Positions 16,263 through 23,386 of a DNA stretch of 25,427 bases are shown here, piece by piece. The notes beneath the pieces were generated by a model that had not been told where the DNA came from, made no database searches, and saw nothing but the letters and a program-made list of their open reading frames with translations. Numbering within the stretch: position 1 is the first letter of the stretch; each line of letters starts with the position of its first letter. The stretch lies in NCBI GenBank assembly GCA_025350175.1, contig JANXYF010000008.1, positions 1 to 25,427 on the forward strand, given 5' to 3'. A program made the translations under genes and the position numbers. Source of the DNA: Nitrosopumilales archaeon. GTDB taxonomy: Archaea > Thermoproteota > Nitrososphaeria > Nitrososphaerales > Nitrosopumilaceae.

Positions 16263-16342
16263 ACGAATTTCGTCATAGATATTCGAAAACCACCTAAAAT
16301 CGTTTCAAAAACAACAAAATTAGACGAATTCTGTACGAATAT
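16263..16342. promoter_or_regulatory. Cluster of CGAAT/ATTCG half-sites, candidate Lrp operator
   Basis: The region contains the 11-base palindrome ACGAATTTCGT (16263-16273), ATATTCG (16279-16285), GACGAATTC (16323-16331) and TACGAATAT (16334-16342). ATATTCG and CGAATAT (16336-16342) form a 7+7 inverted pair 50 bases apart that brackets the region just before the TATA box. CG dinucleotides are otherwise sparse in this AT-rich DNA. Confidence 0.5.
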
Positions 16343-16343
16343 G

Positions 16344-16351
16344 TTTATATT
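16344..16351 (+). promoter_or_regulatory. TATA box of the homocitrate synthase gene
   Basis: TTTATATT lies 24-31 bases before the ATG at 16375. It overlaps the TTG at 16351 that would be the longest start, so it argues against that start and for a leaderless mRNA beginning near 16375. Confidence 0.55.
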
Positions 16352-16374
16352 TGCAAAACTCAAAGAAAAATCAG

Positions 16375-17565
16375 ATGGACGCAGCAAACTTTCATGCATA
16401 CAAGTATAACGAGATGGGTGTCAAGCCAAAAAAAATTAGAATACTTGACAGTACTTTAAGAGAAGGAGAACAGCATCCAGGAGTCACTTTTTCAAACAAG
16501 CAGAGAATCCAGATTGCGTGGATGCTTGATTATTTTGGAGTTGATCAAATTGAAATTTCACCTGTTGTATCACCTGATCACAAGGAAGCTACAAAGACAA
16601 TCATCAAACAGGGATTAAAGGCAGATATAGTTGCACATGTTCGTGCATTAAAAGCAGATGTGGATGTTGCAATTGATTGTGATGCAACATGGATGGCAAC
16701 TTATCTTGGTATTTCTGAAATCCATATGAAAGACAAGCTAAGAATTACAAGAGAAGAGGCGTTACGAAGATCAGTTGAAACTGTAGAATATGCTAAAGCG
16801 CATGGCCTGAAGATGAGATTTACTGTAGAAGATGGATCTAGAGCAGACCCAGAATTTTTAATGCAAGTGATTAAAGCAATATCTGAAGCAGGTGTTGACA
16901 GGATAAGTTTGCCAGATACCGTTGGAATAATGAGACCAAATGGAATGTATAATTTTGTAAAGTCAATTCGTGATGAAATAGATACTCCACTTGATGTACA
17001 CTGCCACAATGACATTGGACTTGCTTTGGCAAATTCATTAGCAGGATGTGATGGGGGTGCAGATCAGATTCATACAACAATTGATGGAATTGGAGAAAGA
17101 ACTGGAATACCAGCACTTGCAGAGACTGCAGTTGCATTGACATACCTGTATAATTCCCCAAATAATTTTAGGCTAGACATGCTCATGGACCTCTCAAGAT
17201 TAATCGAACAGTATACCACCATAATTCCATACGATTCAAAGCCAATTGTAGGTCCAACTGCTTACAAACACAAGGCAGGAACACACTTGGCTGCCATTTT
17301 AAGAAATCCTGCAGCATACGAGCCAATCGACCCCAAGGTAGTAGGAAACAGAAGAAGAATAGTATTTGGAGAACTTGCAGGAAAGAATGGTGCTGCATAT
17401 CTCATGTCATTACTAGGCCTTGAGCAGAATGAAGAACATGCAAAATCAGTAGCAGCAGGTCTGAAGAACCTAAGAATGGGAGACCTTCTAGAGATACCCC
17501 TTGACGATAGACTCGAACAAAAGATAATTAATGTCAAAGAACTGAAGGAACAAACAGGAAAATAA
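16375..17565 (+). CDS. Homocitrate synthase (LysS-type, DRE-TIM metallolyase family)
   Basis: Condenses acetyl-CoA with 2-oxoglutarate, the first step of the aminoadipate route to lysine. The N-terminus has ILDSTLREGEQHPGVTF (metal Asp and catalytic Arg), the barrel has the HCHNDIGLA metal histidines, and GERTGIPALAE and KHKAGTHLAAI match homocitrate synthases. At 396 residues it lacks the ~120-residue leucine-feedback domain of isopropylmalate synthases. I choose ATG 16375 because the TATA box at 16344-16351 excludes the longer TTG start. Genes for the next steps (homoaconitase, homoisocitrate dehydrogenase) are not in the window. lysW2 starts one base after its stop codon. Isopropylmalate or citramalate synthase is less likely given the context. 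Confidence 0.88.
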   Translation: MDAANFHAYKYNEMGVKPKKIRILDSTLREGEQHPGVTFSNKQRIQIAWMLDYFGVDQIEISPVVSPDHKEATKTIIKQGLKADIVAHVRALKADVDVAIDCDATWMATYLGISEIHMKDKLRITREEALRRSVETVEYAKAHGLKMRFTVEDGSRADPEFLMQVIKAISEAGVDRISLPDTVGIMRPNGMYNFVKSIRDEIDTPLDVHCHNDIGLALANSLAGCDGGADQIHTTIDGIGERTGIPALAETAVALTYLYNSPNNFRLDMLMDLSRLIEQYTTIIPYDSKPIVGPTAYKHKAGTHLAAILRNPAAYEPIDPKVVGNRRRIVFGELAGKNGAAYLMSLLGLEQNEEHAKSVAAGLKNLRMGDLLEIPLDDRLEQKIINVKELKEQTGK

Positions 17566-17566
17566 T

Positions 17567-17731
17567 ATGAAATGTCTAGAATGTGATGCAAACATCAACC
17601 CTCCAAAGGATTCCATGGAAGGAGAGATAATAACTTGCCCAGATTGTGGTGCAAGTTTTGAACTTGTCAAAGGTTCTACCGGCTTAGATCTAAAACCAGC
17701 ACAAACTGTTGGTGAGGACTGGGGCCAGTGA
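17567..17731 (+). CDS. lysW: LysW-type carrier protein 2 with C-terminal glutamine (EDWGQ)
   Basis: 54 residues with C3xxC6 (CLEC) and C24xxC27 (CPDC) zinc pairs, an acidic core and the C-terminal sequence GEDWGQ. The codons are GAG GAC TGG GGC CAG TGA. Canonical LysW ends in Glu, whose gamma-carboxyl is the attachment point; here it is Gln. It starts one base after the homocitrate synthase stop, and its TGA overlaps the GTG start of the LysX-like ligase (CAGTGA), so it is tightly coupled to the lysine branch. It could be a carrier needing deamidation, a carrier with altered chemistry, or a non-carrying paralogue; a base error (GAG to CAG) is also possible. Confidence 0.9.
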   Translation: MKCLECDANINPPKDSMEGEIITCPDCGASFELVKGSTGLDLKPAQTVGEDWGQ

Positions 17732-18576
17732 GCTCAGGTTTATCGATTCTCTACGATACCATCCGGTGGGAAGAAAAAGCACTCTTTGATGCCGCAAAAG
17801 AAAAAGGCATCGATGCAAAGATGGTTGACTGTAAGAATCTGTCCATTAGTTTAGATAAGAGTCCAGAAGATTATGGCACCGTAATACAAAGATGTGTTAG
17901 CTATTATCGCAGTCTTCATTCAACTGCAGCTCTTGAAGGAAAAGGAGTCAATGTAATTAATTCTTTGAACACTAGCATATTTGCAGGAAATAAATTATTT
18001 ACTCACATGCTTTTGTTAAAAAAAGGAATACCCACACCATTTAGTGCAGTAGCATTTTCACAAGAGGCCGCATTAGAACTTCTTGAAAAGAAAGGATATC
18101 CAATGGTCATAAAACCAACAGTTGGTAGCTGGGGAAGAATGATTGCAATGCTAAAAGACAAAGAAGCTGCCGAGGCAATAATAGAAAGTAGAGAGTCCAT
18201 GTATCCAATTTATCAAGTATATTATTTAGAGGAATTTGTCAATAGACCACCTCGAGATATCAGAGCCATAGTTGTAGGAGACAGAGTTGTTGCTGCAATT
18301 TACAGATATTCAGGAGAGACCCAGTGGAAGACAAACATGGCTCTTGGCGGCAGGGCAGAGGAGCTTAAAGTTACAAAAGAATTAGAAGATATTTGCATCA
18401 AGGCAAAAGAGGCAGTTTACGGACAGATTGTAGGAGTGGATCTTATGGAAAGTAAGGAAAATGGCCTTGTTGTTCACGAAGTTAACAATACAACGGAATA
18501 CAAAAATACTGTCAGAGTTACTGGCGTAAATATACCAGCAATGATGATTGATTACGCAATGCAGTTGAGAAAATAG
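17728..18576 (+). CDS. lysX: LysW ligase, LysX-like (alpha-aminoadipate-LysW ligase)
   Basis: An ATP-grasp ligase of 282 residues resembling Thermus LysX along its length: LSILYDTIRWEEKALF at the N-terminus, VIKPTVGSWGRMIAML, RPPRDIRAIVVGDRVVAAIY, and HEVNNTTEYKNTVRVTGVNI at the C-terminus. The substrate loop is QWKTN, the W-x-TN form I associate with aminoadipate-specific LysX, against GFKTN in the paralogue at 11900. The start is GTG, overlapping the lysW2 stop by two bases. It would attach alpha-aminoadipate to a LysW C-terminus. Its neighbouring carrier ends in Gln, so either it acts on processed LysW2 or on LysW1. Confidence 0.88.
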   Translation: MSSGLSILYDTIRWEEKALFDAAKEKGIDAKMVDCKNLSISLDKSPEDYGTVIQRCVSYYRSLHSTAALEGKGVNVINSLNTSIFAGNKLFTHMLLLKKGIPTPFSAVAFSQEAALELLEKKGYPMVIKPTVGSWGRMIAMLKDKEAAEAIIESRESMYPIYQVYYLEEFVNRPPRDIRAIVVGDRVVAAIYRYSGETQWKTNMALGGRAEELKVTKELEDICIKAKEAVYGQIVGVDLMESKENGLVVHEVNNTTEYKNTVRVTGVNIPAMMIDYAMQLRK

Positions 18577-18580
18577 AAAA

Positions 18581-19717
18581 ATGGACTCTTCGATTATAAA
18601 CACACCAAGATATGCAGTAAAGACACTAGAGAAGGCTCTAAGGCTCTATACACCATCGCTTGCAGAAAAACCTCTTGCAGAATTTTTGGCAGACAAGTGT
18701 GATGATTTTGGATTTGAAGATGTTCGTATAGACGATGTAGGAAATTTAATTGCCACCAAAGGTTCTGGCTATCCAAGGATAATGCTATGTGGACATATGG
18801 ATACTGTTCCAGGAAAAATAAAAGTAAGAAGTGAAAATGGATTTATCTATGGAAGAGGCGCATCTGATGCCAAGGCACCATTGATTGCAATGCTTCTTGC
18901 AACATCTTCCGTTCAGCCTGAGAACAATGGAACAATAACATTTGCAGCAGTGGTAGACGAAGAAGGAAATGCAACAGGAATCAAGAGCTTGGTGAAACAA
19001 AAACCCGCAATAGATTATGCAGTATTTGGAGAGCCAAGTGGAATTAAAAATATTACAATTGCATACAAGGGAAGAATTGCAATAAACTTGAGAGTAAATG
19101 TGGGTGATAGTGCACATGCTAGTGCACCATGGCTTGCAAAAAACGCAATTGAAGAATCATATATCTTTACAGCTGCACTAAAGAAATCATTAGAAGAAAA
19201 ACAAGAAGGCATGGCAAAGAGCATGATGCTTACTTCATCTCTGACTGAAATCAAAGGAGGTACTAGTCACAATGTAACACCATTAGAGTGTGATGCAATA
19301 ATGGATATCAGAATTCCTGTAAACATGAATTGTAAAATGGTTGGAGAAAGAATTGCAACTACAGTTCAAGATATAGCAAAAAAGCAAGGAGTCAATGCAT
19401 TTTATTCTGTAATAGATGAGACAGAGCCATTTGAGGCGCCACACAACTCTCCACTTGTCAGAGCATTAACACTTGGAATTATGGATGTAGAAAAAGCAAG
19501 ACCACAATTAATTCGAAAGACTGGTACTGGAGACATGAATATCATAGGAAATTCACTAAATATACCAGTTGTAACTTATGGCCCAGGAGATCCTCATGCA
19601 TCACATACAATTGATGAAAGAGTATCAACTGATGAATTTCTAAGAAGTGTCGAGGTCTTCAAAAGGATGTTATCCCATCTGAAAAGATTGCACGAGTTCA
19701 AAAAGTCCTCCAGCTAA
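18581..19717 (+). CDS. lysK: LysW-lysine/ornithine hydrolase, M20 metallopeptidase family
   Basis: Releases lysine or ornithine from the LysW C-terminus. M20 metal-site motifs are complete: CGHMDTVPG (His72, Asp74), GRGASDAKAP (Asp96), VVDEEGNATG (catalytic Glu127 and Glu128), GEPSG and PHASHTIDERV near the C-terminus. At 378 residues it is slightly longer than Thermus LysK; it has a Lys/Ser-rich end. ATG lies 4 bases after lysX. It is the last gene of the cluster and the only hydrolase, so it should serve both carriers and both branches. Confidence 0.92.
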   Translation: MDSSIINTPRYAVKTLEKALRLYTPSLAEKPLAEFLADKCDDFGFEDVRIDDVGNLIATKGSGYPRIMLCGHMDTVPGKIKVRSENGFIYGRGASDAKAPLIAMLLATSSVQPENNGTITFAAVVDEEGNATGIKSLVKQKPAIDYAVFGEPSGIKNITIAYKGRIAINLRVNVGDSAHASAPWLAKNAIEESYIFTAALKKSLEEKQEGMAKSMMLTSSLTEIKGGTSHNVTPLECDAIMDIRIPVNMNCKMVGERIATTVQDIAKKQGVNAFYSVIDETEPFEAPHNSPLVRALTLGIMDVEKARPQLIRKTGTGDMNIIGNSLNIPVVTYGPGDPHASHTIDERVSTDEFLRSVEVFKRMLSHLKRLHEFKKSSS

Positions 19718-19734
19718 ATCCTAAAACGAAGCTC

Positions 19735-19745
19735 AAAATATAGAA
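19735..19745 (+). promoter_or_regulatory. TATA box of the diphthine synthase gene
   Basis: AAAATATAGAA lies 19-29 bases before ATG 19764. It supports that ATG over the upstream GTG at 19749, which is only a few bases downstream of the box. Confidence 0.45.
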
Positions 19746-19763
19746 TGAGTGGAGTTTTGTTTC

Positions 19764-20801
19764 ATGTTATGGTTTGTGGGACTAGGCATATCAGGACTAG
19801 GCGGCATTAGTGCAAATGCAATACAGGTTCTAAAAAAGGCAGACATGACATACTTTGAAATTTTTACAAGTCCAATAGGAAAAGCAGAATTGTTAAAGAT
19901 AAAAAAACTAGTCAGAGGAAAATTGACTATCGCCCCAAGATGGATGGTTGAAGACGGCAAAGCCATTTTGGCACTTGCTAAAAAGAAAAATGTAGTACTA
20001 CTTGCTTATGGGGATCCATATGTAGCAACAACGCACCTAGAGCTAAGAACAAGAGCAGAGCAAGAAAAAATTAAGACAAAGACAATCCATGGAGCATCTG
20101 CAATTACATCCCTGATTGGAGAATGTGGGTTGCATCATTACAAGGTTGGAAGGCCTGTTACTATAATGAGAGAGTTGCCATCACTGAGTACTGTATACTA
20201 TACAATTTATGAGAACATGGTCAAGGGAAGCCATAGTTTATTGATTTTAGAGTATGACAACAGTTCTAACTTTTTTTTAGATCCAAAAGATGCATTGACT
20301 AGCTTGCTAAAATCAGAAAACGGTGAGAGACGAAATGTAATTGACCAATCCACATTTGCCATAGTTGCATCAAGAATTGGTTCAAATAGTCAGGGCATAA
20401 TATCTGGAAAATTATCTACACTTTTAAAAACGGACTTTGGCAAACCGCCACATACTATCATAATTCCCGGAAGGCTACATTTTACAGAACAAGATGCAAT
20501 CAAGATATTTTCAAAGTGTTTGGATGAGCCGTTTGATAATTCGTCAAAGATTCAAAAAATATCAGACCAGATGTTATCAAAATATATTCCAAAGGCAAGA
20601 AAGGCACTAGAACAAGTTGTAAGTATGTTCAAAGACGACAAGGATCTCAAATCCGTAATAGAAAATGCCCAGTTGTATATCGATGATGCGGAGAAATTCC
20701 AGAAGGAAGGCAAGGAAGAACTTGCAGTGCTAAGTATTGGGTATGCTGAAGGTCTAATGGATGCCCTACGCCTCTCAAAAGGTATAGATCCCTGGGCATA
20801 G
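19764..20801 (+). CDS. dphB: Diphthine synthase fused to a C-terminal DUF357-like domain
   Basis: Residues 1-~255 are DphB/Dph5: MLWFVGLGISGLGGIS, VLLAYGDPYVATTH (AdoMet site), and HGASAITSLIGECGLHHYKVG. The enzyme methylates the aminocarboxypropyl-histidine of elongation factor 2 during diphthamide synthesis. Residues ~265-345 form an extra all-alpha unit (KISDQMLSKYIPKARKAL, YIDDAEKFQKEGKEELAVLS, GYAEGLMDALRL) that matches my memory of archaeal DUF357. Stand-alone DphB is about 250-265 residues; this is 345. I start at ATG 19764, where the family begins, supported by the TATA box; GTG 19749 adds five residues. The role of the second domain is unknown. Confidence 0.9.
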   Translation: MLWFVGLGISGLGGISANAIQVLKKADMTYFEIFTSPIGKAELLKIKKLVRGKLTIAPRWMVEDGKAILALAKKKNVVLLAYGDPYVATTHLELRTRAEQEKIKTKTIHGASAITSLIGECGLHHYKVGRPVTIMRELPSLSTVYYTIYENMVKGSHSLLILEYDNSSNFFLDPKDALTSLLKSENGERRNVIDQSTFAIVASRIGSNSQGIISGKLSTLLKTDFGKPPHTIIIPGRLHFTEQDAIKIFSKCLDEPFDNSSKIQKISDQMLSKYIPKARKALEQVVSMFKDDKDLKSVIENAQLYIDDAEKFQKEGKEELAVLSIGYAEGLMDALRLSKGIDPWA

Positions 20802-20803
20802 AG

Positions 20804-20816
20804 TTTATAGATAAAT
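20804..20816 (+). promoter_or_regulatory. TATA-like element before the FAD synthase gene
   Basis: TTTATAGATAAAT begins 2 bases after the dphB stop and ends 23 bases before the GTG at 20840, fitting a transcript that starts at or beside that GTG. Confidence 0.4.
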
Positions 20817-20839
20817 CAAATTGTAATAGTTTCGCTTTA

Positions 20840-21466
20840 GTGATAGATTTGGATGCATTTGATAAAGAAATAATCGCGGCCTTTTTTGTGTCAGCACTTT
20901 CAGGCGATACTGCCATTGATATCATACGAAAAAAACTTGCCCTCAATCCAGAATATATCGAAGAGCGAATCAAGTATCTTATAGATAATGGGTTTATTGA
21001 AGATAACAGAAAAAATCTTACAGAGCTTGGAAGAAATGCATTACGAATAGTTCTAGCAGGAGGAGTTTTCGATATCATCCACCCGGGACACATTCACACA
21101 CTGAAGACAGCAAAAGATCTTGGCAATGTGCTAGTTGTTGTAATTGCAACAGACAAGACTGCACAAAAGATGAAGAATAGAATTCCACTACACAACATGG
21201 AGCTTCGTAGAGATTTGGTCAAAGCACTTGCAATGGTAGACTATGCGGTAGTTGGATATGAGGGAGATATCTTCAAGTCAGTTGAGACAATCAGGCCAAA
21301 TATCATAGCACTTGGATATGATCAAGTCCATCAGGAAAAGTTTATCGTAGATGGTTGCAAAAAGATAGGAATCAATGTAACAATTGCCAGATTACAATCA
21401 CCAATACCTGACATTAAAAGTTCTAAAATAGAAAATGACTATGGCAAGTCAATTTATGGAATTTAA
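20840..21466 (+). CDS. ribL: FAD synthase (RibL-type nucleotidyltransferase) with N-terminal HTH-like extension
   Basis: Residues ~68-200 form a cytidylyltransferase-like domain: LAGGVFDIIHPGHIHTLKTA with H81xGH84, VVIATDKTA, and a C-terminal SSKIEN (family ISSTxIR). RibL adenylylates FMN to FAD in archaea. Residues 1-~66 are an extra helical segment (EEIKYLIDNGFI-like ending, then LTELGRNALR) resembling a winged-HTH 'no-DNA-start' module; M. jannaschii RibL is about 150 residues. The start is GTG 20840, placed by the TATA-like element. It is convergent with the riboflavin kinase gene, both stops sharing one TTAA. The substrate is inferred from the family and the neighbour. Confidence 0.85.
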   Translation: MIDLDAFDKEIIAAFFVSALSGDTAIDIIRKKLALNPEYIEERIKYLIDNGFIEDNRKNLTELGRNALRIVLAGGVFDIIHPGHIHTLKTAKDLGNVLVVVIATDKTAQKMKNRIPLHNMELRRDLVKALAMVDYAVVGYEGDIFKSVETIRPNIIALGYDQVHQEKFIVDGCKKIGINVTIARLQSPIPDIKSSKIENDYGKSIYGI

Positions 21467-22158
21467 TCTCGATTAGATTTCATACTTACTGGAACTCGTA
21501 TTGTTATTTTAGAACCAGTAGAAAGTTTTGCTACCTTTTTGATATTTGCTTTTGAGATCAATTCAATTATAGAATCATCGTGATGGGTGCGCTCCAATAA
21601 AATTAGTGCTACATCAATGTTGTTAACTTTGGCAGGATAGCATTTTACCCATCCATATGTTCTCTTTCCATCTGAGAAACCATCAACCATTATGGCATCA
21701 TACGCATCAAGAGAACGTTTTGCCTCGATTGATTCCTTGTCTTTTAGTTTAACATTCAGAGTTCCTGGAAATGGAATGTATCCAAGCTTTGTCTTGAATT
21801 GTTTTGTATATCCTTTCATTGACATGTAATATGCCCCCTCACCCATACCAGAGCTGATAGTTCCCTTGAATTCAAGATATGCTGGAATTGATTCAAGGCT
21901 TGATTTTAGTACAGAAGATATTTTTATCATTTCGGCATGACCTTTGGTTGTTATTCTAACAGATACCTTTCGGCCACTACGCAATCTTTCCACATAGCCA
22001 TTTGCCTCAAGCTCCATGAGATGTTTTGATGCAGCTTGCTGTGATTTACGAATACTTTTTCCTAAAGAAGATGTAGTTATTGGGACAAAATTATATCGTG
22101 CACCTTTGGTAAAAAGTTCTGCCAGAGTTAGAATATGTTGAATCTTTAGTTCTGACAT
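21463..22158 (-). CDS. rbkR: CTP-dependent riboflavin kinase with N-terminal HTH regulator domain (RbkR type)
   Basis: Residues ~5-85 are a MarR-like winged helix (LGKSIRKSQQAASKHLMELEANGYVERL). Residues ~95-225 are archaeal riboflavin kinase: GTISSGMGEGAYYMS, LGYIPFPGTLNVKL, DGFSDGKRTYGWVKCYP. It phosphorylates riboflavin to FMN with CTP. HTH-RibK fusions in archaea are described as bifunctional riboflavin kinase and regulator of riboflavin genes (RbkR). ATG 22158 lies 5 bases after the dnaG stop, so it is co-transcribed with dnaG. Its partner enzyme, FAD synthase, is convergent. No binding site could be identified with confidence. Confidence 0.92.
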   Translation of the reverse strand: MSELKIQHILTLAELFTKGARYNFVPITTSSLGKSIRKSQQAASKHLMELEANGYVERLRSGRKVSVRITTKGHAEMIKISSVLKSSLESIPAYLEFKGTISSGMGEGAYYMSMKGYTKQFKTKLGYIPFPGTLNVKLKDKESIEAKRSLDAYDAIMVDGFSDGKRTYGWVKCYPAKVNNIDVALILLERTHHDDSIIELISKANIKKVAKLSTGSKITIRVPVSMKSNRD

Positions 22159-22163
22159 TAATT

Positions 22164-23309
22164 TTATGCAACACCAAGCTCTGTAAATGTTTTGAGTACC
22201 AATCCATCAGTGGATTTTAGATTAGCCATTCTATGGCCAATTAGATACCCAATTCCAGCTTGTTTTGCAGAATCTACTAGTCTTTGTGTAATAATTCCGT
22301 CAAGTATTAGATACTTTATTCCAGATCCTGCAGCAAGTTTTCCTACAACTTCACTTACTGGTACCTTGAAGACTTGGTTTGTACCATCATCAAGCGCAAT
22401 TGCTTCTAATGATTCATTGAGTTCTGAATAGATCTTTTTTACTAAATCAGCAATTGGTGCATCTTTTTCATCCTTGAGTGCAGGCTTGGCAGTCTCCTTT
22501 TTCATGTCTTCTGCAGTATCTTTTAGGATTTCTGCAATCTGTATAGGAGTCAATTCTTCAACCTCTACACCTTCTGGTGCTCTAAGTACAACATCTACGG
22601 TAACAAGAGATTTTAGCTCTTTTAGAATAAATCCGCCTGCTCTATCCCCATCAAGAAATGCTACCACCTTGGATTTTGAATCACAGAGTGATTTTATAGA
22701 TTCATCAATTCTTGCACCCTCTATTGCAAGTGCGTTATCAAAACCAGCTCTTAGTAGATTTATCACATCTGCTCTGCCCTCTACAAGAATTATCCATGGT
22801 GAATCAAATACTCCAGAACCACATGCAAGTTTTTCTCTTCCAAAAGCTGCAATCTTTCCTGCAGAGCCAATATCAGACACATCCTTTAGCATCTCTTCAC
22901 CTTCACTGATTGTCTTTGTAGACCACTTTTGGACGATATCCTTTGCCCTATCTACAATTTCTTTTTTCTTTGCAGTTCTAACATCATCAATAGCATCTAA
23001 TTTGAAATGAGCCTGGAATGGACCGACTTTATCTATACTCTCTATTGCAGCTGCAATAAGCGCTGCTGTATTGATATCAGTACTCATAGGAATCAAGGCA
23101 TCTCCCTTTGTTTGAGTAGACGATGCCGTAGTATTGACCTCTATTCGTCCTACCTTCGACATCTTCTGGAGTTCGTTCAGGTTCATCTCCGGGCCAAGCA
23201 GACCTTCTGTCTGGCCAAAAATTGCACCTATGATATCTGCTTTTTCAACTAATCCGTCGACTTCGAAGCTGAGCTTAACATGATACTTGACAATTCCTGT
23301 GTATACCAA
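22164..23309 (-). CDS. dnaG: Archaeal DnaG-like primase
   Basis: A 381-residue archaeal DnaG. The conserved N-terminus is YHVKLSFEVDGLVEKADIIG, followed by ESIDKVGPFQAHFKLDAIDDVR. The Toprim domain (~170-260) has Glu177 in LVEGRADV and Asp220xAsp222 in FLDGDRAG, the catalytic acidic set. Archaeal DnaG makes primers in vitro and associates with the RNA exosome. It lacks the CHC2 zinc and DnaB-binding domains of bacterial DnaG. The start is TTG 23309, with GAGG at 23318-23321 eight bases upstream; an ATG nearby is out of frame. rbkR follows after 5 bases. Confidence 0.95.
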   Translation of the reverse strand: MVYTGIVKYHVKLSFEVDGLVEKADIIGAIFGQTEGLLGPEMNLNELQKMSKVGRIEVNTTASSTQTKGDALIPMSTDINTAALIAAAIESIDKVGPFQAHFKLDAIDDVRTAKKKEIVDRAKDIVQKWSTKTISEGEEMLKDVSDIGSAGKIAAFGREKLACGSGVFDSPWIILVEGRADVINLLRAGFDNALAIEGARIDESIKSLCDSKSKVVAFLDGDRAGGFILKELKSLVTVDVVLRAPEGVEVEELTPIQIAEILKDTAEDMKKETAKPALKDEKDAPIADLVKKIYSELNESLEAIALDDGTNQVFKVPVSEVVGKLAAGSGIKYLILDGIITQRLVDSAKQAGIGYLIGHRMANLKSTDGLVLKTFTELGVA

Positions 23310-23317
23310 TTCATTAT

Positions 23318-23321
23318 CCTC
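23318..23321 (-). promoter_or_regulatory. Ribosome-binding site for the TTG start of dnaG
   Basis: AAGAGGAT on the minus strand puts GAGG eight bases before the TTG at 23307-23309. It decides this start over the out-of-frame ATG between them. Confidence 0.5.
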
Positions 23322-23351
23322 TTAATTTTTGATCAATTATTTTTCTTAATA

Positions 23352-23365
23352 GTTCGATATAAGTG
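23352..23365 (-). promoter_or_regulatory. TATA-like box of the dnaG-rbkR operon
   Basis: CACTTATATCGAAC on the minus strand lies ~45-55 bases before the dnaG start, giving a leader of about 20 bases that contains the GAGG site. Confidence 0.4.
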
Positions 23366-23386
23366 CTTATTCGTTTTTCCTATAGA

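Noticed and set aside
16351..16374. TTG at 16351 as start of homocitrate synthase, adding eight residues
   Set aside because: The TATA box TTTATATT overlaps it, so the transcript should begin near ATG 16375.
11732..17731. lysW1/argX and lysW2/lysX as a recent tandem duplication
   Set aside because: The pairs differ strongly in sequence, substrate loops and C-termini; they look like old paralogues, not a recent repeat.
22474..23010. 178-residue plus-strand open frame over dnaG
   Set aside because: Ser/Pro-rich antisense shadow of a highly conserved gene.
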